The notes under the pieces were generated by a model. The model searched no databases. It had not been told where the DNA came from and saw only the letters and a program-made list of their open reading frames with translations. From a virus: a DNA stretch of 51,428 nucleotides. The stretch is taken from positions 1 to 51,428 of the IMG/VR virus record IMGVR_UViG_3300042473_000468, one strand, 5' to 3'. Position numbers and translations under genes: made by a program. Position 1 is the stretch's first letter, and each line of letters starts with the position of its first letter. Shown one piece after another: positions 32,820-40,798 of the stretch.

Positions 32820-34565
32820 ATGACAATTCGTAGAGATGACAACAAATATACAAAATTATCTAAAGCTGAATATGATGGTCAGGCTAGAAATGGTGAGATT
32901 GTTATTGATTTAGATAATCATAGTGTATGGGTTGGTGATGAGAATGGATATTTATTACCTGTAGGTGGAGTAGGTAGTATTGGTGCTACTGGGCCAAAAG
33001 GATTTACTGGAAGTACTGGTGCTACTGGATTTACTGGAAGTACTGGTGCTACTGGAAGTGGTGCTACTGGAGTTACTGGTTCAACTGGGTTCATTGGATC
33101 AACTGGTGCTACTGGATTTACTGGATCAACTGGTGCTACTGGATTTACTGGATCAACAGGCGCAACTGGGTTTGATGGGGCCACTGGTGCTGGTGCTACT
33201 GGCGCTAGTGGTGCAACTGGTCTTCCTGGTGATCGTTTTTCAACTACTAGTAGTAATACACTTACAATATCAACTGGACTTCAGTCATTTACTGCCGGAA
33301 CTGGATTAGGTTATACACCCGCTCAAGATGTAATTATTGCATATGATTTGAGTAATCATATGATAGGTATGGTAGTATCGTATGATTATGTAACAGGCGC
33401 CATGATAGTAGATGTTAATAACATTGTTGGCGAAGGGTCTTATTCATTATGGACTATTAATCTTAATGGTGCTGTTGGTATTGCTGGCGCTACTGGGTTT
33501 ACTGGTGCTACTGGAAGTACTGGTGCTACTGGTTTCACAGGTTCAACTGGTTTCACAGGTTCAACTGGGTTTACCGGCGCTACTGGTGCTACTGGAAGTA
33601 CAGGTGCTACTGGAAGTACAGGTGCCACTGGATTTACTGGTTCCACTGGATTTACTGGTTCCACTGGATTTACTGGTTCCACTGGATTTACTGGCGCTAC
33701 TGGAAGTACGGGTGCTACTGGATTTATAGGAAGTACGGGTGCTACTGGATTTACTGGTGCTACTGGATCAACTGGTGCTACTGGATTTATAGGAAGTACG
33801 GGTGCTACTGGATTTATAGGAAGTACGGGTGCAGGCGCAACTGGTTCCACTGGTCTTACAGGGGCTACTGGTCCAGTCGTATTGGGTCTATATTATGGAT
33901 CGTTCTTCTCCGATTCTGATACTACGTTAGTAGATGCCATGAATACTAATAGCACTGCTCCTATAGTGGTGGTGAGTACAGCGGGATTCAGATCGGCAGG
34001 ATATCTTAACATAGAATCAGAACTTATAAGATATACTGGAATTGTAGGTAATACATTTACCGGAATTACTCGTGGAGTATCAAGCAGTACTAAAGCAGCA
34101 CATGATCCTGGTGCATCAATTGGATTTGCTCAAGATGGAGCCGCTGGAGTAGCAGAGATAGCGTTGATAGACATAACCCAATTAAGTAATGGAGTTACTT
34201 TAAATGATGCTACTGGACAAGTAACTATAGTAAATGCCGGTACTTATAATATCACTTTCAGTATACAAGCGGCTAACTTTGGAAATGCATATGATGACGT
34301 AGCAGTTTGGATTGCTGTTGATGGAGTTAACGTACCTCAAACTGCTAGCTATGCCACTATTTTTCTACCACATGCTGGTAAACCTGGAACCGTTATCATA
34401 ACCGTGACATTGTATTATGCATTCACTGCTGGTCAAGTATTAACTGTCAAGTGGTACACACGCCTTGGTACCAGTGCGTTAATCTCAATACCAAAAATTA
34501 GCACTACAGTACCAACATCACCAAGTATTATCTTGGCTGTCAGTCAAATAGCATTGGTTCCATAA
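32820..34565 (+). CDS. collagen-like fibre protein with C1q/TNF-like head
   Basis: A 581-residue protein. N-terminal [28 protein letters not shown] is an attachment-type segment. Residues about 55-137 and 222-345 are Gly-x-y collagen triplets ([13 protein letters not shown]). A small beta domain separates them; the C-terminal 230 residues form a likely trimeric jelly-roll ([35 protein letters not shown]). This layout is typical of phage fibres or capsid decoration fibres that bind surfaces or glycans. The GTG/GCT-rich repeats could vary in number. GAGG lies a few bases upstream of the ATG. Confidence 0.85.
   Translation: MTIRRDDNKYTKLSKAEYDGQARNGEIVIDLDNHSVWVGDENGYLLPVGGVGSIGATGPKGFTGSTGATGFTGSTGATGSGATGVTGSTGFIGSTGATGFTGSTGATGFTGSTGATGFDGATGAGATGASGATGLPGDRFSTTSSNTLTISTGLQSFTAGTGLGYTPAQDVIIAYDLSNHMIGMVVSYDYVTGAMIVDVNNIVGEGSYSLWTINLNGAVGIAGATGFTGATGSTGATGFTGSTGFTGSTGFTGATGATGSTGATGSTGATGFTGSTGFTGSTGFTGSTGFTGATGSTGATGFIGSTGATGFTGATGSTGATGFIGSTGATGFIGSTGAGATGSTGLTGATGPVVLGLYYGSFFSDSDTTLVDAMNTNSTAPIVVVSTAGFRSAGYLNIESELIRYTGIVGNTFTGITRGVSSSTKAAHDPGASIGFAQDGAAGVAEIALIDITQLSNGVTLNDATGQVTIVNAGTYNITFSIQAANFGNAYDDVAVWIAVDGVNVPQTASYATIFLPHAGKPGTVIITVTLYYAFTAGQVLTVKWYTRLGTSALISIPKISTTVPTSPSIILAVSQIALVP
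33001..33220 (+). repeat. collagen-triplet coding repeats, block 1
   Basis: Tandem GGATTTACTGGATCAACTGG-like units, each encoding Gly-x-y triplets (GFTGSTGAT). In-frame with the fibre gene. Confidence 0.75.
33484..33858 (+). repeat. collagen-triplet coding repeats, block 2
   Basis: A longer block, with the 18-base unit GGATTTACTGGTTCCACT repeated in tandem near 33631-33684. Likely prone to copy-number change by slippage. Confidence 0.75.
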
Positions 34566-34605
34566 TTTTTGTCTAGTAATTTAATCAAGTTTTTATTTTG
34601 AGATA

Positions 34606-34615
34606 GATAAATACA
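34606..34615 (+). promoter_or_regulatory. late-type motif GATAAATACA
   Basis: GATAAATACA lies 20 bases before the ATG at 34636. Confidence 0.45.
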
Positions 34616-34635
34616 GTATTACTTGGATTATTACA

Positions 34636-36954
34636 ATGTCAAACATGAAGAAATTACTGGATATTATGAATGAAACCACTGTTAGTGGTTCAATTGCTGC
34701 AGGCCCAGCAGTTGGTCTTGGTACTCAACGTAGAGTTCAAGAAGAAGATTCAGATGATGGTACAAAAGCGCCAGATGCTCCCAAAGCTAAAGAGTTTGGA
34801 CTGTGGAAAAACAGTGTATTGGCTGGCGCTGAACAACGTGACAAGAAGAAATCTAAGAAAGTGGCAGAATCCAAAAGTGAAGAACGTAATGAAATGGATA
34901 CTCCAGCCGTACAGAGCGGATTAAAGAAAATGGCTGCTCGTCATAATAATGAAAACTGGACTAAAGAACAATTGGCAGATTTAGGTAGACGATTGGCTTC
35001 AGTTAAAACTACACGTAAAAATGGATATACTGAATTCAACGGTATTGATAAGGCTATTATACGTAGTAAAAAGGTCAATGAACTTGATTGTGGTTCTGGT
35101 CAACGTCAATTAAAATTAGCAGAAGAAAACATTTCAGAAGAACAATTGTTAGCCAAAGAATTGGCTCGTAGACTTGATTTGTTTATGAAAGGTTTAGATC
35201 GTGACCTAGGTAAGAAATCATCAGATCGTGGAATTCAATCAAAAACTGAACCAAGTACTGGTGCTATGAGAGAAGATAATAAAAGTATTGGCCCAGATAA
35301 AAATGATCCTTTTGAAAAAGGTTGGCGTGCTAGATACGATGATGCTAATCCATATTCTAAAGGTACTAAAGAATATAATGAGTGGCAACACGGTAAAGAT
35401 GAACGTGAAGCACAACCAAATCATTATGATGAAAGTGTTGAAGAAAGTACAGAACAACAATTAAGTGTACAACAACTAGCTACTATCAATGAGGGACTAG
35501 AAGATCCTAAAGATAATCCCTGCTGGAAAGGCTACAAGCCTGTGGGTACAAAGAAGAAGGCAGGCAAGACTGTACCTAATTGTGTTCCAAAAGAAGGTAT
35601 GAAGGAACGTCTAAAAGAATTCGCCCCTAGTGATGGAGACGGTGGCGATGACGGCGAATTTGATGAAGACATATTGCGTAAGTTGGCCTCACAATGGTTT
35701 AACGGTGACGAAGATCCCCGAGTAGAACAGTTATTGGCAGCAGCCGGTTGGGAAATTGGACAGGACGAAGGTTATGACGATGAGCCTGGAGTATTTGTTG
35801 TTATGTCTGGAGACGACGATGGTCGATCTTACATCAGTTGGAGCGCAGATGATTTGCGATCCGAGATGTCTGAGGAATCAGTGATTGGAATTGGATCCAA
35901 ACTTCCAAAGAGCGATATTGAAACTTTTGGAATACAAAAAGGACGACCATACAAAATCAATCCTCCTCAAGATTGGAAACCAGGCGACAGAAAACGTGCT
36001 GTTCAACAACTTATTCCCACTCAAGACAAGAAAGATCACATTCGTAGTCGATTGGGTAAACATGTAGATCCTGTATTGCCCGAGCAAGATGCGGCCCACA
36101 GCTATAAAGACACCGGGGGTACTTTTGTGGATCGTGTAGTTGGAGAGATACTGAACTATCAGTCGCTGAACAATGCAAATCCCAAATTTGCTGATCTTAG
36201 TTCTGCAGTAAAATCAAAACTAACATCTCTTGGAAAAGACAAGGAAAGTCAAATGTATCAGCAAGCACTCAAGCAATCTGCTGAATTATCAGGAAAAGAA
36301 GATGTCACAGAAGGCGAGTATCAAGGTCAATACTCTTCGAAAAAGACAGCAATTGAATACGCTAAAGAAAAAGTAAAATCATTTCGTGATTGGCTCGACG
36401 GCATTGAAATATGGTCTTTACCCAGTGGTAGATTTGATGTAGTTCATACTAGCAATTCAAACGGTCGCGAACATGTTATAAAGAATGGTGGTAAAAAATT
36501 AGGTACAATTTATCCAGAAAAACCATCATTTATAAAAAAGAAAGATGTGACAGAAAACAATTGGTCTCACGACCCTTGGAAAGACAAATATTTTGGGCCA
36601 ACCGCTGGTGCAATGAAGAAAATATTTAAAATAAAAATTCAAGATGAAGATTCTAATGTTAAAGCTTTTAATGTTAAAGCAGAAACAGAACAACAAGCCA
36701 AAGATATAATTGAAAAACATGTACCAGGTTCAAATATTCTATCTGTTAAGTTTGTTAAAAATCTAATGGCAGTTGAACAGATTAAAGAAACCTCTAACTA
36801 TGGTGATCTAGATGAAGTTGCTCCACCTGGCAAAGAAGATTGGATTAAATCAAACAAAGACAGATTCAAAAAAGAATATGGCGATAAAAAAGGAACAAAT
36901 ATTTTATACGCAACTGCCTGGGCAGACTACAATAAAAAACATGGGAAGAAATAA
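34636..36954 (+). CDS. 772-residue mosaic protein, probable virion/core protein
   Basis: Starts MSNMKKLLDIMNE; from Met4 the leader MKKLLDIMNE is like a T4 capsid-targeting sequence (MxE site). The body strings together modules: EFGLWKNSVLAG; DNPCWKGYKPVGTKKKAGKTVPNCVPKE at about 293-321; an acidic DGDGGDDGEFDED part with FVVMSGDDDGRSYISW; YSSKKTAIEYAKEKV; and KEDWIKSNKDRFKKEYGDKKGTNILYATAWADYNKKHG at the end. The WKGYKPVGTKKK and YG-KKG-ILYATAW modules recur in T4-like marine phages, often in head or scaffold-related proteins as far as I recall. I infer a structural or internal head protein. Exact role unknown. Late-type promoter upstream. Confidence 0.55.
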   Translation: MSNMKKLLDIMNETTVSGSIAAGPAVGLGTQRRVQEEDSDDGTKAPDAPKAKEFGLWKNSVLAGAEQRDKKKSKKVAESKSEERNEMDTPAVQSGLKKMAARHNNENWTKEQLADLGRRLASVKTTRKNGYTEFNGIDKAIIRSKKVNELDCGSGQRQLKLAEENISEEQLLAKELARRLDLFMKGLDRDLGKKSSDRGIQSKTEPSTGAMREDNKSIGPDKNDPFEKGWRARYDDANPYSKGTKEYNEWQHGKDEREAQPNHYDESVEESTEQQLSVQQLATINEGLEDPKDNPCWKGYKPVGTKKKAGKTVPNCVPKEGMKERLKEFAPSDGDGGDDGEFDEDILRKLASQWFNGDEDPRVEQLLAAAGWEIGQDEGYDDEPGVFVVMSGDDDGRSYISWSADDLRSEMSEESVIGIGSKLPKSDIETFGIQKGRPYKINPPQDWKPGDRKRAVQQLIPTQDKKDHIRSRLGKHVDPVLPEQDAAHSYKDTGGTFVDRVVGEILNYQSLNNANPKFADLSSAVKSKLTSLGKDKESQMYQQALKQSAELSGKEDVTEGEYQGQYSSKKTAIEYAKEKVKSFRDWLDGIEIWSLPSGRFDVVHTSNSNGREHVIKNGGKKLGTIYPEKPSFIKKKDVTENNWSHDPWKDKYFGPTAGAMKKIFKIKIQDEDSNVKAFNVKAETEQQAKDIIEKHVPGSNILSVKFVKNLMAVEQIKETSNYGDLDEVAPPGKEDWIKSNKDRFKKEYGDKKGTNILYATAWADYNKKHGKK

Positions 36955-37394
36955 TGTTATCTGACGATTTAAAAGTATTACTTGGAAGTACATTTGTATT
37001 ATATACAAAAATACATACCTTTCATTTTAATGTTGAAGGGCCAAGTTTCCCACAATATCATAAATTCTTAAAATCTTTCTATGAAGATACATATGAAACT
37101 ATTGATACTATTGGAGAATATATCAGATCATTAGATTCTTATACTCCAGTTAATTTGGCTAGAATGTTAGAGTTAAGCATCATTGAAGAACAGACTAAAA
37201 TTCCTCGTGCCGAACTCATGTTTGCTGAACTGCTAACCAATACTGAGCAAATGATTGAGTTAGTTAAGCAGATATTTGATGTTGCCACTGAGATGAAAGA
37301 ACAGGGCATTTCCAATTTCATGGCCGATTTACAAGATTTGTATTCTAAAAAACGTTGGATGATTAGTAGTATATTGAAAAAAGAAAGAGCATAA
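36954..37394 (+). CDS. Dps-like ferritin-family protein
   Basis: A 146-residue four-helix protein starting at a TAATG junction. THTFHFNVEGPSFPQYHKFLKSFYEDTYETIDTIGEYIRSL carries the Dps ferroxidase pattern (H-x-x-H/N-x-x-G-x-x-F-x-x-H, then E...D...E). Dps proteins form dodecamers that bind iron and protect DNA from oxidative damage. Complete by length. It has no leader of its own, though it lies between two leader-type genes. Confidence 0.8.
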   Translation: MLSDDLKVLLGSTFVLYTKIHTFHFNVEGPSFPQYHKFLKSFYEDTYETIDTIGEYIRSLDSYTPVNLARMLELSIIEEQTKIPRAELMFAELLTNTEQMIELVKQIFDVATEMKEQGISNFMADLQDLYSKKRWMISSILKKERA

Positions 37395-37395
37395 T

Positions 37396-38568
37396 ATGAG
37401 ATTTTATGAATTTTTAAAAGAAGCGAAACGAACGGGTGGCATTCAAATCATGTCATTAGATCAATTTGCTAATCAAGAAGAACAAAGTGAACTTGATGAG
37501 GCAGATTTATTAGGCGCTCCTACAACTGACTTTTCAGATCCAGAAATGCAAAAGTATCTACGAACAACTGTAGATAAAACAAAAACTGCTAGTCAACGTT
37601 ACAAAATGCCCTACGTACATCGTAGTTCGGCATTGAAATTTTATGATGAATCAGGAAAACAATTTGATCTAGACAAAATGAAAGGCATCATCAGTGAGCG
37701 TCCAAAACGTTTACTCAAACAGAATGAAAAGATGGAACACAGCAATGGTGAAAAAGAACAATTCTTCAACATTGGTTTTGCTGCTCTAACTGGATTGGCA
37801 TTAGATGAAAAGACAAATCAATTTAAGATTGTCAATACTTGCCCAGGTGCTGGTAGTTGTAAAGTAGATTGTTTCGCTCGTGGTGGTGGTAAGGTTCAGT
37901 TTGAAGGTCCATGGATCAGTGATGCTAGAATCTTAACATATTTGTTGAATGATCCAGAAGGATTCAAAAAACAATTGATCAGCGAGATTGACAAAGAAAA
38001 TAAAAAATATGCTAAACAGGGCGCCAAAGTTACTATTCGTTGGCATGATGCTGGTGATTTCTTTAGTCCAGAATATGTAGATTTGGCTGCTGATGTTGCC
38101 AAAACATTCCCAGATACTCAATTCTATGCCTATACTAAAATCGCTAAGGTTGCTCAAGGTGGATTACCAAGTAACTTTCATATTAACTGGAGTGAAGGCG
38201 CTCATACAAGTCAAGAGAAACAAATCAAATTTGCAGATCCTAAACTTCAAACGACCAAACATAGTAGAATTGTTCCATCTAAGTTGACTGATGGCACACC
38301 AATCTTCAATGATCTATTGAAGAAAGATGACGAAGGTAAGTTAGAGAAGACTGATGCTGGTGGTTGGATTGTCACTGATATGAACAAGTTGAAAGATCGT
38401 ATTGCAAATTTATACAAGATTGATAAAGATACTATTTTGGATTATGATGAGATGATGGCTAAACCAGAAGGTAAAGATAAAAAGTGGAATGTAATCATTG
38501 TTCCTGGACAGGGCGACATCAGTGCCAAGCGTAGTGATGTATTGGGAACATTGTTATTGAAACATTAA
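37396..38568 (+). CDS. Gp88-like cysteine protein with capsid-targeting-type leader
   Basis: A 390-residue protein. Leader MRFYEFLKE with an LKE site at residue 9. The core has NTCPGAGSCKVDCFARGGG at about 149-167, IRWHDAGDFFS and FYAYTK, which matches the phage 'gene product 88' family (possible metal or Fe-S protein of unknown function). An additional loop of about 70 residues precedes the core (KYLRTTVDKTKTASQRYKMPYVH). Ends VIIVPGQGDISAKRSDVLGTLLLKH. I infer packaging in the virion. Gene starts two bases after the Dps-like gene. Confidence 0.6.
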   Translation: MRFYEFLKEAKRTGGIQIMSLDQFANQEEQSELDEADLLGAPTTDFSDPEMQKYLRTTVDKTKTASQRYKMPYVHRSSALKFYDESGKQFDLDKMKGIISERPKRLLKQNEKMEHSNGEKEQFFNIGFAALTGLALDEKTNQFKIVNTCPGAGSCKVDCFARGGGKVQFEGPWISDARILTYLLNDPEGFKKQLISEIDKENKKYAKQGAKVTIRWHDAGDFFSPEYVDLAADVAKTFPDTQFYAYTKIAKVAQGGLPSNFHINWSEGAHTSQEKQIKFADPKLQTTKHSRIVPSKLTDGTPIFNDLLKKDDEGKLEKTDAGGWIVTDMNKLKDRIANLYKIDKDTILDYDEMMAKPEGKDKKWNVIIVPGQGDISAKRSDVLGTLLLKH

Positions 38569-38571
38569 AGA

Positions 38572-38625
38572 ACACCTACCATAGGACCGGTGTGGGCGGG
38601 TGCTGCCCTAGTTAGTGATTCGCTA
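38572..38625 (+). other. GC-rich intergenic segment with three potential hairpins
   Basis: Between two genes: ACACC/GGTGT, then GGGC/GCCC, then TAGTG/CGCTA with a 3-base loop. It is markedly richer in GC than its surroundings. Not followed by a T-run, so not a typical terminator. Could be a structured RNA or processing element. Function not known. Confidence 0.4.
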
Positions 38626-38659
38626 CCACAATACTATAAAGTGACCATTGGAAACTATT

Positions 38660-38836
38660 ATGAAAATCAACGAACTATTATCCGAAATGAAATCAGAATC
38701 TAACGAAGAAAAAGTTATTGATAATGAGTCAAAATATCTTACTGGTAAAGATAAAGTAGCCAAGATTAGTCCAGTATTGGGCGCCAAACCAAAAAAACAA
38801 AAAGCATTGATGAATAAGTTTTTCGGATCGGATTAA
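38660..38836 (+). CDS. 58-residue peptide with capsid-targeting-type leader
   Basis: The ATG at 38660 is used; the TTG at 38648 is not needed. Leader MKINELLSE ends in LSE at residue 9. The remainder is short and charged (SESNEEKVIDNESKYLTGKDKVAK, then PKKQKALMNKFFGSD), with a basic C-terminus. Its size and charge resemble T4 internal head proteins/peptides. Likely a virion internal peptide; its effect on the host is unknown. Confidence 0.55.
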   Translation: MKINELLSEMKSESNEEKVIDNESKYLTGKDKVAKISPVLGAKPKKQKALMNKFFGSD

Positions 38837-38838
38837 AT

Positions 38839-39315
38839 ATGGATGATCTTTTAAAAAAATTCAAAATTCAAAAGTTTGAAATGAATTTAAATCAAGATTT
38901 GGCTGATAATATTTTAGAGTTGAAAAAAACTTTAAAAGGTGTTACATTGAGTAATAAAGGTGGTTGGCAGGGTGTAATAGATAATAATACAAATGTTTCA
39001 TGGGTAGCACAAACAATAACTCAGATTGAAAAATCCACTAATCTTAAAACTTCAAGATTTTGGTTTAACGTAAATGGTCCAAAACATTATAATGATTGGC
39101 ATATTCATCATAGAAATAGATTGGTTTGTGTGGCATATGTGAAAGTTCCAGAAAATTCTGGAGATATTGAATTTAAATCTAACAACAACACAATCTTTTC
39201 AATAACTCCATATAACGGTCTTGTTTTGATATTTCCAGGAACATTAAATCATCGTGTATTGCCAAATGAATCAATGGACTACAGAATAAGTCTATCAACA
39301 AATTTATTATCATGA
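38839..39315 (+). CDS. putative 2-oxoglutarate/Fe(II) oxygenase, 158 aa
   Basis: WHIHHRNRLVCVAYVKVPENSGDIEF, then PYNGLVLIFPGTLNHRVLPNESMDYRISLSTN. This is the layout of the small putative 2OG-Fe(II) oxygenase family (ligands His in WHxH, His in LNHRV, Arg in YRISL). It starts two bases after the previous gene. It has no leader, unlike the genes on both sides. Substrate unknown. Confidence 0.65.
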   Translation: MDDLLKKFKIQKFEMNLNQDLADNILELKKTLKGVTLSNKGGWQGVIDNNTNVSWVAQTITQIEKSTNLKTSRFWFNVNGPKHYNDWHIHHRNRLVCVAYVKVPENSGDIEFKSNNNTIFSITPYNGLVLIFPGTLNHRVLPNESMDYRISLSTNLLS

Positions 39316-39326
39316 AAATTTAAATT

Positions 39327-39349
39327 AAGAGATAAATTAAAATGAGAGC
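39327..39349 (+). repeat. 23-bp repeat over the start of the ParB-like gene (copy 1)
   Basis: Identical to 39715-39737. Covers the upstream AAGAGATAAATTAAA and the first codons (ATGAGAGC). Confidence 0.7.
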
Positions 39350-39728
39350 ATATGAATTTCTAATTGAAAATGATATATCACTAAGTCAATTGTATTCTGA
39401 CAACTATCCAGATCATGATGAAATTTTTTGGAATTATGTTTCAAATTCAGATTTAAATATCAAATTTGAAGTGGAAAAACTCTCACCAATGAAACTAGAT
39501 ATTTTATTGTTGAGCCAATATCGTGTTGAACATATTGATGAAATTGTTGATATGTTAAAAGATGAACAAATTGAAATCATTAATGACTATAGATCATCAC
39601 CAAACTTATCTGATTCAATTATAGTAGTAGCAAACAATAGAATCATAGATGGTAATCATAGAGCATTAGCGGCAGCATTAAATAATGTATCAATTAAATA
39701 TATAGATTTGGATCAAGAGATAAATTAA
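39342..39728 (+). CDS. ParB-like (DGNHR) protein with capsid-targeting-type leader
   Basis: A 128-residue protein. Leader MRAYEFLIE with LIE at residue 9. The body ends with IIVVANNRIIDGNHRALAAALNN, the DGNHR motif of ParB/sulfiredoxin-like domains, which bind nucleotides and can act as nuclease, CTPase or kinase. It is short and single-domain. I infer that it is injected with the DNA. Substrate unknown. Its start region is duplicated in the next gene. Confidence 0.6.
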   Translation: MRAYEFLIENDISLSQLYSDNYPDHDEIFWNYVSNSDLNIKFEVEKLSPMKLDILLLSQYRVEHIDEIVDMLKDEQIEIINDYRSSPNLSDSIIVVANNRIIDGNHRALAAALNNVSIKYIDLDQEIN

Positions 39729-39737
39729 AATGAGAGC
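39715..39737 (+). repeat. 23-bp repeat over the start of the ADP-ribosyltransferase-like gene (copy 2)
   Basis: Second copy of 39327-39349. Includes the stop of the previous gene and ATGAGAGC of the next. Confidence 0.7.
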
Positions 39738-40443
39738 CAGTGAATTTCTTATAGAATCCGCTCAGAGTCTCAATAGACTAGACGATCCGCAATATTATAA
39801 ATCGTGTGTTGACAGTTGGACCAAATATTACGGTCACGAAGATCGCGCTCGTTCAGAACTTGATGATTATAAAAATGTTGTTGATGGTTTGATTCATCGT
39901 GGTGGTAAAGTATATCGAATAATATTTGCTGATAGTCCAGAAGAAATTAGAATGAACGATCTTGGCAGTCACTGGACAACTGAATCACATAACATTGACG
40001 ATTATCTAGATAGTCTTTGGTCTAATTATGGCAAAGGTAAAAAGAACTCATATGTTGTAGTAGCCACAGTTGGTCCAAATAATATCAGCAATGATGTGGT
40101 TGATATCTCTGGAAATCCAGAAGAAAAAGAAGTCAACATCAATGATACTAGTCGAGCAACTTATCAAGCATTTGAATACAAGGGCAAGCAAATAGGTCAA
40201 AGAGTTCGCGAGAATATGGATCATAGTAAAGATGATCAAGCCGTATCGCAATTGAAGGCGGCATTATTGGCTCAGAAAAATAAAATCAAATCAGTTAAAA
40301 ACGATAAAGATGATGTATATGATATCATTGATGATATGATGACTAGTATATCCAAATCACATGGTATCAGTGGACAAAAACTACATGACATGTGGACATC
40401 CAAATATAAAGAAATTCCAGATACTTGGATCATGCATCAGTAA
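39730..40443 (+). CDS. probable ADP-ribosyltransferase with capsid-targeting-type leader
   Basis: A 237-residue protein. Leader MRASEFLIE with LIE at residue 9. The body has GGKVYRIIFA (candidate NAD-binding Arg), GSHWTTES (candidate S/T-x-S strand) and GNPEEKEVNI, which carries an E-x-E pair, the catalytic motif of Arg-type ADP-ribosyltransferases. This R-S-E order is as in T4 Alt and ModA. T4 Alt is packaged in the head and injected. The two shared features make an Alt-like role likely. The C-terminal 70 residues are helical. Assignment is by motif only. Confidence 0.5.
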   Translation: MRASEFLIESAQSLNRLDDPQYYKSCVDSWTKYYGHEDRARSELDDYKNVVDGLIHRGGKVYRIIFADSPEEIRMNDLGSHWTTESHNIDDYLDSLWSNYGKGKKNSYVVVATVGPNNISNDVVDISGNPEEKEVNINDTSRATYQAFEYKGKQIGQRVRENMDHSKDDQAVSQLKAALLAQKNKIKSVKNDKDDVYDIIDDMMTSISKSHGISGQKLHDMWTSKYKEIPDTWIMHQ

Positions 40444-40458
40444 ATCTTCCAAAATGTA

Positions 40459-40486
40459 TTGACATATAGCGCAACTCCTGTATAAT
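40459..40486 (+). promoter_or_regulatory. sigma70 promoter TTGACA-16-TATAAT
   Basis: TTGACA, 16-base spacer, TATAAT upstream of the DsbA-like gene and DNA polymerase. Confidence 0.75.
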
Positions 40487-40510
40487 AAGTAGACTACTAA
40501 AGGAGTTACA

Positions 40511-40798
40511 ATGTCAGACACACAAGACAATCAAGAGCACGATACAACCATTTTCTCAAATGATCAAAAACTTAAACTCACTCAGTTGATCAACGAAGGG
40601 ATGCAGATAATGAATGAAGTTGAAACACTCAACAGTGGTTTATCAGATACTATCAAGGCAGTAGCTGAAGAAATGAATATCAAATCAACTGTGCTTAAAA
40701 AGGCAATCAGAACCGCACATAAAATGGAATTTGGTAAAACACAAAAGGAACAAGAATTACTAGAAAATATATTGGTAACAGTAGGTAAAACGCTTTAA
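40511..40798 (+). CDS. dsbA: DsbA-like dsDNA-binding protein
   Basis: A 95-residue helical protein: KLTQLINEGMQIMNEVETLNSGLSDTIKAVAEEMNIKSTVLKKAIRTAHKMEFG. This matches T4 DsbA, a double-stranded DNA-binding protein linked to late transcription. AAAGGAG precedes the ATG. TAATG overlap with the polymerase gene. Confidence 0.75.
   Translation: MSDTQDNQEHDTTIFSNDQKLKLTQLINEGMQIMNEVETLNSGLSDTIKAVAEEMNIKSTVLKKAIRTAHKMEFGKTQKEQELLENILVTVGKTL

Noticed and set aside
33440-33850. Long minus-strand frame rich in Pro-Val-Ala-Pro opposite the fibre gene
   Set aside because: It is the antisense reading of Gly-x-y collagen repeats, which keeps all frames open; no start signals.
33001-33858. Regular short repeats that could suggest a CRISPR array
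   Set aside because: They are in-frame coding repeats without unique spacers.
38569-38659. Degenerate tRNA or attachment site
   Set aside because: No cloverleaf can be made from the hairpins and there is no conserved T-arm.
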